From the NCBI RefSeq assembly GCF_003945545.1, contig NZ_CP029617.1:372001-436000 (forward strand): DNA of 64,000 nucleotides, in the 5' to 3' direction. Made by a program: the position numbers and the translations under genes. Within the stretch, counting starts at the first letter, position 1; every line of letters starts with the position of its first letter. The notes under the pieces were generated by a model, which was not told the origin of the DNA, did not search any database, and saw only the letters and a program-made list of their open reading frames with translations. The stretch comes from Streptomyces sp. WAC 01529. Lineage in GTDB: Bacteria; Actinomycetota; Actinomycetes; Streptomycetales; Streptomycetaceae. Shown in pieces: positions 53,808 to 63,109 of this stretch.

Positions 53808-53864
53808 CTTTATGACCTCATAAGCCAGCCTTATGAGTCCCCCATCGGTCCGCCTTATGGGTCC
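53808..53864. promoter_or_regulatory. Repeated CTTATGA motifs in the divergent promoter
   Basis: CTTTATGACCTCATAAG (53808-53824) is an inverted repeat. Two direct copies follow, GCCTTATGAGTCC (53828-53840) and GCCTTATGGGTCC (53852-53864). They may be sites for a regulator of either divergent gene. Confidence 0.45.
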
Positions 53865-53994
53865 GGCCTCCCCGGCCGCACCGCGAACTCGCCGAAAATA
53901 CCTGGTAGATCGAACGGTGGAGCGATAAGGTCGCCGCGATGACGACTCATTCTGATCACAGATTGGGGGACCCGTCCGCGCAAGGTGAGTGCTG

Positions 53995-55338
53995 ATGCTC
54001 ACCCACACCGCGCTCGGGGATTCCCGCCTCTCCTTCTGGCCGCGCGTGCGAGAGTTCGCCGTGCCGCCGCCCATGATCGAGTCTGCGACCGCCCGCCGTC
54101 TCGTCGGCGACTGGGCCGGGGCGTGCGCCGCCGCAGGCATCGACGTCGACTTCCCTCCGCGTTCCGTGGCGCGCACCCACGGCTCGGAACTCGCCGCCCG
54201 GCTCCGGGCCGACCTGCGCCACCTCGCCCCCGACCTCCTGCGCTGGCACATGCCGCGGATCGCCCCCGACGGGCTGCTCCGCCCCGGCCTGACCATCTCC
54301 CTGGCTCGCTACGCCGACGCGGGGCGCGATGGCCCCGGCCCGCTGCACCTGGTGGCCAGGACGCCACCGGCGTGGGCGGACTCCGGCCAGCGGATCAGCC
54401 TCGCCCTGTGGGACGGCTCCCCTGCCAACACCACCGCCGCGCGCCATCCGCACCCGCACCCCAGTCGGCGGTTCCGCCTCGATCTGCACCGCCACCTGTG
54501 GGACGTACGCAGGACCGACGAGCTGCGGACGCGGGGCGGGAACAGCCGCCGGTGGGCGGTGGACCGGTGGGCGGCCGAGGCAGACCTCCTGCTCCGCGCC
54601 GACGGACGGCCGCCCGGACCCGTCGCCGTGCGGGTCGGCGCCCGACAGCGGCTCGTCCTGGAGCGGTACGGGGATGGCGTCGGCGCTCCCCATATCGCGC
54701 CCGCGCCCCTTGGCGGCAGCGTTTCCGCGCTGCCGGTCCTGCCCGACGCGGCGACCTGGGTGCCGCCCGACGTGGAGCTGGTCCGCAGCGGCGCGATCGA
54801 GGTCGAACGGCTGCACCCCCTGGTCGCGTCGGCGCTGGCCCCGGGCTGCTCCGCGACCGGGCCGCCCCCGGCCGCGGAGGGGGCGGGACGGCCGCGCCCG
54901 GTGAAGTGCCGTGGAGCCGAACACCGCATCGGCCTGGTGGACGGGACGCTGACCGCCCTGGACCACGACCCGGCCGAGATCCGGCGCGAAGAGCTGCTGG
55001 CCGCGCTGGGCGGCACACCGCTCCCCTGCCTCCAGGCGATCGACACGGCACACCGCGATCCGGCCTGCCTCACCGATGTCCGCGAACGCCTGCGCCACGG
55101 TGACACCGCCGGTGCGATGGCCGTCGTCGAGAACCTGCTCGGCCCCGCCGCGGTGCTGCGCGACGGCGCTCTGCGCGACGAGTGGGAGCGGGCCATACAG
55201 GGGCGGATCACCTACGGGCTGTACAGGGCCGGTCTGTTGGGGCCCGCACCCGAACGCGTCCCGCCGACACGGGGCCACACCCCCGGCCGTCGGACACGCC
55301 CGCTCCGCTCGGGCCCACGTCACTCAACCCTGCGCTGA
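53995..55338 (+). CDS. Uncharacterised protein of the MoxR/VWA module
   Basis: 447 aa from ATG 53995 (AAGG nine bases upstream); GTG 53989 is also possible. I do not recognise a domain. It is Arg/Pro-rich, with a 'HPHPHPSRRFRLDLHRHLWDV' region near residues 150-170 (His/Arg-rich) and many Trp residues. It has no membrane segment and no signal peptide. It is divergent from the FNR gene and is followed, 104 bp on, by a MoxR ATPase and a metallopeptidase/VWA protein on the same strand, which suggests a three-part complex. The C-terminal 30 residues are a basic, Pro/Arg-rich tail. Confidence 0.8.
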   Translation: MLTHTALGDSRLSFWPRVREFAVPPPMIESATARRLVGDWAGACAAAGIDVDFPPRSVARTHGSELAARLRADLRHLAPDLLRWHMPRIAPDGLLRPGLTISLARYADAGRDGPGPLHLVARTPPAWADSGQRISLALWDGSPANTTAARHPHPHPSRRFRLDLHRHLWDVRRTDELRTRGGNSRRWAVDRWAAEADLLLRADGRPPGPVAVRVGARQRLVLERYGDGVGAPHIAPAPLGGSVSALPVLPDAATWVPPDVELVRSGAIEVERLHPLVASALAPGCSATGPPPAAEGAGRPRPVKCRGAEHRIGLVDGTLTALDHDPAEIRREELLAALGGTPLPCLQAIDTAHRDPACLTDVRERLRHGDTAGAMAVVENLLGPAAVLRDGALRDEWERAIQGRITYGLYRAGLLGPAPERVPPTRGHTPGRRTRPLRSGPRHSTLR

Positions 55339-55442
55339 CCTCGGGCCGGAGGCCTTCAGGCCCTCCGCCATAGCGCCCATGCCCCCCCATGACACCGCAC
55401 ACCCCACACCGCACGCCACATCGACCCCAAAGGTGATCACAC

Positions 55443-56708
55443 ATGCCCACGTACACCCCGCCCCTCTCCCCCACCACCACTCCCTCCGGCTCCGGTGGCC
55501 CCGCCCAACTCGACGTCGCCGACGACCTGCTGACCCTGCTGCGGGACACCACCACCGAGCCGCGCCCCGACACCCAGCTGGAAGCGCTGACCCTGGCCGT
55601 CGCCGCCGATTTGCCCGTACTGCTGTGGGGCGAGCCGGGCATCGGCAAGACCGCCGCCCTGACGCAGCTCGCCGCGACCCTCGACCTGCCGCTGACCACG
55701 GTGATCGCCAGTGTCCACGAGCCGTCCGACTTCTCCGGGCTGCCCGTCGTCGGTGACGACCCGGCGGAGCACGGCGTCCCGATGGCCCCGCCGGACTGGG
55801 CCGTGCGCCTGGTGCGGGCCGGCCGCGGGCTGCTGTTCCTGGACGAGCTGTCCACCGCGCCCCCGGCCGTGCAGGCCGCCCTGCTCCGCCTCGTCCTCGA
55901 ACGGCGGATCGGTGCCCTGCGCCTGCCGCCCGGCGTGCGGATCGTGGCCGCCGCCAACCCCCGGTCGTCGGCGGCCGACGGCTGGGAGCTGAGCCCTCCC
56001 CTCGCCAACCGGTTCGTCCACCTCCAGTGGGTCCACGACCACGACGTCGTCGTACGCGGACTCGGCGGCACCTGGCCCCGGGCGGCCCTTCCCCGACTCG
56101 CCCCGGAGAAGCTGCCGGAGGCCGTGGCCTTCGCCCGGCGCGCGGTCTGCGGACTCCTCTCCGCCCGGCCCCGACTCGTCCACCAGCTCCCCGGCAACGA
56201 GACGCGCCGGGGCGGCGCCTGGCCCTCCCCCCGCAGCTGGGAGACGGCGCTGCGCCTGATCGCCTTCGCGACCGCCGCCGGCTCGTCCCGCGAGGTGCTC
56301 TCCCTGCTCGTCAGGGGCGCCGTGGGGGACGGCCCGGGGTTCGAACTCCTGGCGAGCCTGGACCGGATGGACCTCCCGGACCCCGAGACGCTCCTCGCCG
56401 ACCCGGCCCACGCCGCCCTTCCCGAACGGGGGGACCTGCGCCAGGCCGTGCTCGACGGCGTGGTGGACGCGGTGCACCGCAAGCCGGACAAGTCCCGCTG
56501 GGAGGCGGCATGGGCCCTGCTGGTGCGGGCGGTGGAGACCGGGGCCCCGGACCTGGTCGTCGTCCCCGCGACGACGCTCGCCTCGCTGCGCCGCGCGGAC
56601 TGGGACGTCCCGGAGTCGATCGAACGCCTCACCGGAACGGTCTCCCTGTCCCGGCGGGCCGACCGCGCGGCGGCCCGTGCCGCGGCGGCCACCCAGGCAC
56701 GCCGATGA
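55443..56708 (+). CDS. MoxR-type AAA ATPase
   Basis: 421 aa. Walker A GEPGIGKT near residue 64, Walker B 'LLFLDELSTAPPAVQ' near 131 and the sensor 'IVAAANPRSSAADG'. MoxR ATPases usually activate or remodel partners that carry VWA domains. The stop codon overlaps the start of the VWA gene by four bases (ATGA). Confidence 0.93.
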   Translation: MPTYTPPLSPTTTPSGSGGPAQLDVADDLLTLLRDTTTEPRPDTQLEALTLAVAADLPVLLWGEPGIGKTAALTQLAATLDLPLTTVIASVHEPSDFSGLPVVGDDPAEHGVPMAPPDWAVRLVRAGRGLLFLDELSTAPPAVQAALLRLVLERRIGALRLPPGVRIVAAANPRSSAADGWELSPPLANRFVHLQWVHDHDVVVRGLGGTWPRAALPRLAPEKLPEAVAFARRAVCGLLSARPRLVHQLPGNETRRGGAWPSPRSWETALRLIAFATAAGSSREVLSLLVRGAVGDGPGFELLASLDRMDLPDPETLLADPAHAALPERGDLRQAVLDGVVDAVHRKPDKSRWEAAWALLVRAVETGAPDLVVVPATTLASLRRADWDVPESIERLTGTVSLSRRADRAAARAAAATQARR

Positions 56709-57985
56709 CCACGGACGCGCCGCACGCGCCGGAACGCGACAAGCTCGACCTCGACCTCGACCTCGACCTCGACCTCGACAAGCTGTACGCCGCCCGGTTG
56801 CATGCCGCCCGCGCCCGGCCCTATCTGGCGGCGGCCCTGTTCGCCCTGCACACCGTCGCGTCGCGGCAGGTACCGACGATGGCCGTGGACCGGCACTGGC
56901 GGTGCTACGTCTCACCGGCGTTCGTCGACCGGACGCCGGTGGAGGAGCTGGCCGGGGTGTGGGTGCACGAGGTGTCCCATCTGCTGCGCGACCACCACGG
57001 GCGCGCTGACCGGGTCGCCCGGGAACGCGGGCTGAGGGGCCCGGGAGAACGGCTGCGGATGAACATCGCCGCCGATCTGGAGATCAATGACGACGTGTTC
57101 GGCGACGGTCTCGTCCGGCCCGAAGGGGCCGTCGTACCCGAGTCGTTGGGGCTGCCCACGGGCGCGCTCATGGAGGAGTATCTGCGTCGGTTCCGGCTCG
57201 GCCCGCGCACGCAGCACCTGGCCTGGCTGGACTGCGGCAGTGGCGCCGACGGGCTGGCGCGGGAGTGGGAGCTGGGCTCGAAAGGCGCGCACGGGCTCAG
57301 CGAGCAGGAGCGCGACGCGGTCCGGTTCCGGGTGGCGCGGGGCATCACCGGCCGGCCCGGCAGCGCCCCGGAGGGCTGGCGGCGGTGGGCCGAGGAGGTG
57401 TTCCATCCGCCGCAGCCGTGGCGGGAGTTGCTGGGCGCGGCCCTGCGCTCGGCGGCCTCCGGTCCCGGTGCGGGTGAGGACTATACGTATGGCAGGCCGG
57501 CGCGGCGCTCGGCCGGGGTGCCCGGCGTCGTACTGCCGAGTCTGCGGCGCAGGCCGCCCCGGGTCTCCGTGGTCATCGACACCTCCGGCTCGGTCAGTGA
57601 CACCGAACTGGGCAGCGCGCTCCTCGAAGTCGCCGCGATCTCCCGCGCCGTGGGCGGCCGCCGGGACCTGGTCTCCGTGCTGCCGTGCGACGCGGCCGCC
57701 CGGCTGGTGCACCCGCTGTGCCGCGGCGAGGGGATCCCGCTGATGGGCGGCGGGGGCACGGATCTGCGTACGGGCTTCGCCAGGGCGCTGCGGTCGAATC
57801 CGCGCCCGGACGTGATCGTGGTCCTGACCGACGGCCAGACGCCGTGGCCGACCGTACGGCCTCCGTGCCGGACCGTCGTGGGCCTCTTCCCCCGGCAGGG
57901 GTCCGACGGGTCGTGGGACGAGGACGACCCCGATCACGTGCCGGACCTGCCGCCCGACTGGGCACGCGTGGTCGAGATCGGATGA
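56705..57985 (+). CDS. DUF2201-type metallopeptidase-like / VWA protein
   Basis: 426 aa. After an acidic tract of (Leu-Asp)6 (56744-56779) comes a metallopeptidase-like domain with VHEVSHLLRDHH (HExxH) near residue 88. The C-terminal half is a VWA domain with MIDAS DTSGSVS near 292 and 'GGGGTDLRTGFARAL' as a second metal-site motif. The pair with the overlapping MoxR ATPase resembles MoxR-VWA modules implicated in conflict or stress responses, but the function is unknown. Confidence 0.9.
   Translation: MTTDAPHAPERDKLDLDLDLDLDLDKLYAARLHAARARPYLAAALFALHTVASRQVPTMAVDRHWRCYVSPAFVDRTPVEELAGVWVHEVSHLLRDHHGRADRVARERGLRGPGERLRMNIAADLEINDDVFGDGLVRPEGAVVPESLGLPTGALMEEYLRRFRLGPRTQHLAWLDCGSGADGLAREWELGSKGAHGLSEQERDAVRFRVARGITGRPGSAPEGWRRWAEEVFHPPQPWRELLGAALRSAASGPGAGEDYTYGRPARRSAGVPGVVLPSLRRRPPRVSVVIDTSGSVSDTELGSALLEVAAISRAVGGRRDLVSVLPCDAAARLVHPLCRGEGIPLMGGGGTDLRTGFARALRSNPRPDVIVVLTDGQTPWPTVRPPCRTVVGLFPRQGSDGSWDEDDPDHVPDLPPDWARVVEIG
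56744..56779 (+). repeat. Hexamer tandem repeat (CTCGAC)6 in coding sequence
   Basis: Six exact copies encode (Leu-Asp)6 near the N terminus of the VWA protein. Slippage would change length by two residues per unit without a frameshift. Confidence 0.85.
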
Positions 57986-57990
57986 CGTGC

Positions 57991-58014
57991 GGGCCGGCCC
58001 ACGCGGGCCGGCCC
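57991..58014. terminator. Bidirectional hairpin terminator
   Basis: GGGCCGGCCC in two inverted copies with an ACGC loop, between the convergent VWA and katG genes. Confidence 0.75.
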
Positions 58015-58030
58015 GGACGGCGTACGCGGA

Positions 58031-60286
<2,256 letters not shown>

Positions 60287-60408
60287 TCACGATGCTCGGA
60301 ACTGCGGACGGCTGCACCGTCGGACACGGGCCCCCAGGGCGGACCCGGCTGCTGAAGTCACGTGTCTTTCCCCGTTGTTGCCTATGCCTTGGCTATCGGC
60401 CGGATCCG

Positions 60409-60436
60409 ATCCTACGATGGACCTAGTCCAAGTCAA
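60409..60436 (-). promoter_or_regulatory. katG promoter overlapping a FurA-type dyad
   Basis: On the minus strand TTGACT and TAGGAT are 16 bp apart, a good vegetative promoter facing katG. The dyad GGACTAGGTCC (60419-60429) lies in the spacer, so repressor binding would block it. Confidence 0.65.
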
Positions 60437-60529
60437 TACGACGAACAGGCCGGTACGGATTCATTTGTCGGACGCCGCACTCGACGGGCGGACGACGCAC
60501 ACCGACGAGGCACATGAGGGCTGGTGGCC

Positions 60530-60946
60530 ATGAGTGACCTGCTGGAACGGCTGCGCGGACGCGGCTGGCGGATGACCGCTCAGCGCCGGGTGGTCGCCGA
60601 GGTGCTCAACGGCGACCACGTCCACCTCACCGCCGACGAGGTGCTCGCGCGCGCCACGGCCCGGCTGCCGGAGATCTCCCGCGCCACGGTCTACAACACC
60701 CTCGGTGAACTGGTCTCGCTCGGCGAGGTGGTCGAGGTGACGGCCCACGGCCGCGCCAAGCGCTACGACCCGAACGCCCACCGCCCCCACCAGCACCTGG
60801 TCTGCTCGGAGTGCGGCACGATCCGGGACGTCCACCCCGGCGGCGACCCGCTGACCGACCTGCCGGACTCGGAGCGGTTCGGCTACACCGTCTCCGAGGT
60901 CGAGGTGACCTACCGGGGCCACTGCCCCGACTGCGCGGGCTTGTGA
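60530..60946 (+). CDS. Fur family repressor, FurA/CatR-type
   Basis: 138 aa from ATG 60530; a GTG six bases upstream is possible. The winged helix 'RMTAQRRVVAEVLNGDHVHLT' and 'SRATVYNTLGELVSLGEVV' are followed by a metal site with HQHLVCSECG and a second CPDC at the C terminus. CatR-type proteins repress catalase genes and lose DNA binding on oxidation. It is divergent from katG and is the likely repressor. Confidence 0.94.
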   Translation: MSDLLERLRGRGWRMTAQRRVVAEVLNGDHVHLTADEVLARATARLPEISRATVYNTLGELVSLGEVVEVTAHGRAKRYDPNAHRPHQHLVCSECGTIRDVHPGGDPLTDLPDSERFGYTVSEVEVTYRGHCPDCAGL

Positions 60947-61038
60947 GGCAACGGCGTCACTCTGCGCCTTACCGGCATGGCCGATCCTTCGCTTCATTGC
61001 GCCGGAGACGACGGGGCGCCACGATGGAATACCCCCGT

Positions 61039-61056
61039 TGTCCTGCCAACAGGACA
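61039..61056. terminator. Small hairpin before the PaiB-like gene
   Basis: TGTCCTG and CAGGACA form a perfect seven-base stem with a CCAA loop, about 90 bp after the Fur gene stop. It may end that transcript. Confidence 0.4.
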
Positions 61057-61134
61057 CCGCAGCGGTTCCGTCGGTTAATCGCCGCATTAATTCCGCGCCC
61101 CACGGACGCGACGCCGCAGAGCCACCGCTCCCAG

Positions 61135-61164
61135 AGTCGCCGTTCTCGGAGTCACCGTTCTCGT
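61135..61164 (+). repeat. 15-bp direct repeat upstream of the PaiB-like gene
   Basis: GAGTCGCCGTTCTCG and GAGTCACCGTTCTCG follow each other directly, 25 bp before the start codon. Confidence 0.6.
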
Positions 61165-61188
61165 CATACCCCGAAAGGTGAGTGCCGC

Positions 61189-61833
61189 ATGTTCGTGCCC
61201 AGCCAATACCGAGAACCGGACGTCTCGTGGATGCTCGACCTGATGCGCGAGAACCCGCTGGCACTGGCGGCCAGCAATGGGCCGCCCGCTCAGGGGCCGT
61301 TCGCCACTCACCTTCCGGTCATCACCGACCCCCAGTGGACGGGACAGCCCCTTTCGGACCTGGCGGGAATGCATCTGCTGGGACACATGAACCGGGCAAA
61401 TCCGCACTGGAAGGCGCTGGACACCGGGACGGTGGTTTTGCTGACGTTCACCGGTCCGCACGCCTATGTTTCGCCCACCGTCTACGACATCACACCCGCC
61501 GCCCCTACCTGGGACTTCACCTCGGTGCACGTCCACGGCACGGTGGAGCGCATCGAATCCACGGAGGAGACGCTGGATGTCGTCCAGGCGACGGTGCAGG
61601 CCTTCGAGAAAGAATTGGGCGACAACTGGGACATGACCCGATCCATCGACTATTTCCGTAAGATAGTGCCGGCCGTCGGCGCCTTCAGGGTCCGGGTGAG
61701 CAAGGCCGAGGGCATGTTCAAACTCAGCCAGGAACAGAGCACCGAGATCCGCGAGCGGGTGGTGCGGTCGTTCGCCGAGCGCGGCTGCACCCGGCACGCG
61801 CAGACCGCGGAGCTCATGAACCGCCTGCCGTGA
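61189..61833 (+). CDS. PaiB-like FMN-binding protein
   Basis: 214 aa, FMN-binding split barrel of the PaiB/Bacillus 'negative transcriptional regulator' family. 'MFVPSQYREPDVSWMLDLMR' and 'LLGHMNRANPHWKAL', with 'LLTFTGPHAYVSPTVYD', are characteristic. The 'regulator' name comes from Bacillus PaiB; the biochemical role is more likely a flavin or pyridoxine-oxidase-like reaction. AAAGGTGAG precedes the ATG. Confidence 0.9.
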   Translation: MFVPSQYREPDVSWMLDLMRENPLALAASNGPPAQGPFATHLPVITDPQWTGQPLSDLAGMHLLGHMNRANPHWKALDTGTVVLLTFTGPHAYVSPTVYDITPAAPTWDFTSVHVHGTVERIESTEETLDVVQATVQAFEKELGDNWDMTRSIDYFRKIVPAVGAFRVRVSKAEGMFKLSQEQSTEIRERVVRSFAERGCTRHAQTAELMNRLP

Positions 61834-61850
61834 CGGCCCCTTCCGTGCCG

Positions 61851-61886
61851 CGGGGTCCGCACCCGCCGAAGCGTGTGCGGACCCCG
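61851..61886. terminator. Bidirectional hairpin terminator
   Basis: Arms CGGGGTCCGCAC (61851-61862) and the inverted copy (61875-61886) with a 12-base loop, between the convergent PaiB-like and LmbU-like genes. Confidence 0.75.
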
Positions 61887-61899
61887 GGGGGCGGGCCGG

Positions 61900-62583
61900 T
61901 CACTCGACGGGGAGCGTCCGGCCCGTCTCCCTCAGCACCTGGTCGGCCGCGGCGTCGAGCGTGGCCGTCACCCAGTCCCCCAGCTCGGTACCGGCCTCGA
62001 CCGCCGCCTTGTGCCACCACTGGAGCCGGTTGTCGGGCACCGCGAGCCGACGCGTCGTCGCCACGGCCTCCGGCTCCTGTGTGGTGCCCTCGCGCTGGGC
62101 CTTGAGGGCATGACGCAGTTGCTTGGTGCTCCACTTCATCCGCTCGGCACGGTCGAGCCAGGCGTCCTGTTCCTCGACGTGCAAGGACGCCAGCTCGGCA
62201 TGGTGCTGGAAGCTGAGCGCGTGCCGTCGCCGCTCCACCTCGAACCGGCGGGAGACCCAGGCGTAATTGCGCAGCGTCTGGTATTGGAGACCGGCCGCCC
62301 TGATGCCTAGTTCATAGCGATCGGCATAGTGGTCCTTACCGTAGACGAGCCAGTCACCGAGCCACCATGACGACGAGTTGAGAAGCCCGGAGAGCTGACG
62401 TCCGGCGCGTTCCCATTCCTCGAAGGCCAGTCCTATCGGTATGTGTAACCCCACGTTTGTCGTGAGTACCTGTTCGCGACGCGACTCCGCCCCGCCGGCT
62501 CTTCGGGGCCTTTCCCCGGGTCCTGCGGTCCTGCCGAACATGGTCGGCTTGGAGTCCTGGCAGTTCTCGACCTGCTGTGTCAT
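61900..62583 (-). CDS. LmbU family transcriptional regulator
   Basis: 227 aa from ATG 62583 (GGAGG four bases upstream; a GTG at 62586 is the alternative). The 'LHIPIGLAFEEWERAGRQLS', 'WWLGDWLVYGKDHYADRYE' and 'YQTLRNYAWVSRRFE' segments match the family of LmbU, NovE and HrmB, which activate lincomycin, novobiocin and hormaomycin synthesis. The last part ('LQWWHKAAVEAGTELGDWVTATLDAAADQVL', shown in part) is also conserved. Family members almost always lie in antibiotic gene clusters. Confidence 0.9.
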   Translation of the reverse strand: MTQQVENCQDSKPTMFGRTAGPGERPRRAGGAESRREQVLTTNVGLHIPIGLAFEEWERAGRQLSGLLNSSSWWLGDWLVYGKDHYADRYELGIRAAGLQYQTLRNYAWVSRRFEVERRRHALSFQHHAELASLHVEEQDAWLDRAERMKWSTKQLRHALKAQREGTTQEPEAVATTRRLAVPDNRLQWWHKAAVEAGTELGDWVTATLDAAADQVLRETGRTLPVE

Positions 62584-63109
62584 CACGCCTCCGTCTCAAG
62601 GTGCGTATCGACCGAGCGGTTCCGCGGTGGCTCCCCATCGATTACGGAAAGCGTTCCACCCCGTTTTCTGAACGCATACCAAATGCGGTGGCCACTACTC
62701 GCAGATGAGTACTGCCGACCTGAATGAACCGGACATTGCGCGGTCCCCGTTCCGGCCGGGAGGGTCAGCTACCGCTCTCCGAGTAGATCCTGACATCGAT
62801 GCCAATTCAAGGATCTTGGCGACCTTGAACACTACTTTGCAGAGTTCTAGCGCTTCTCTTACGCCGTGATCCAGCCCGCTGATTGGCGTGAATTGAGCAG
62901 GCGTACAAGGCCTGTGACGACTTACAGTGCCCGCCGCGCCACGGCCCGCCCGCCCCGTCGCCGCCGAACGCCCGGGAGTGAGCGCCATGGGAGGTGCCAT
63001 CGGAGGCGCCACAACAAGTCAGCCAAACTCCAGCCTCTGGCACCACACTAGAGCGCGCCCTACACTCTCTCCCCACAACGCTCAGTAGCCTCGGGGGAGT
63101 TATTGCGGC
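62584..63109. other. Non-coding gap between the LmbU-like and IS701-like genes
   Basis: 526 bp, less GC-rich than average, with no convincing gene. It divides two divergent genes and must hold both promoters. An inverted repeat TACTC/GAGTA lies at about 62697-62712. I see no sharp promoter motif. Confidence 0.5.
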
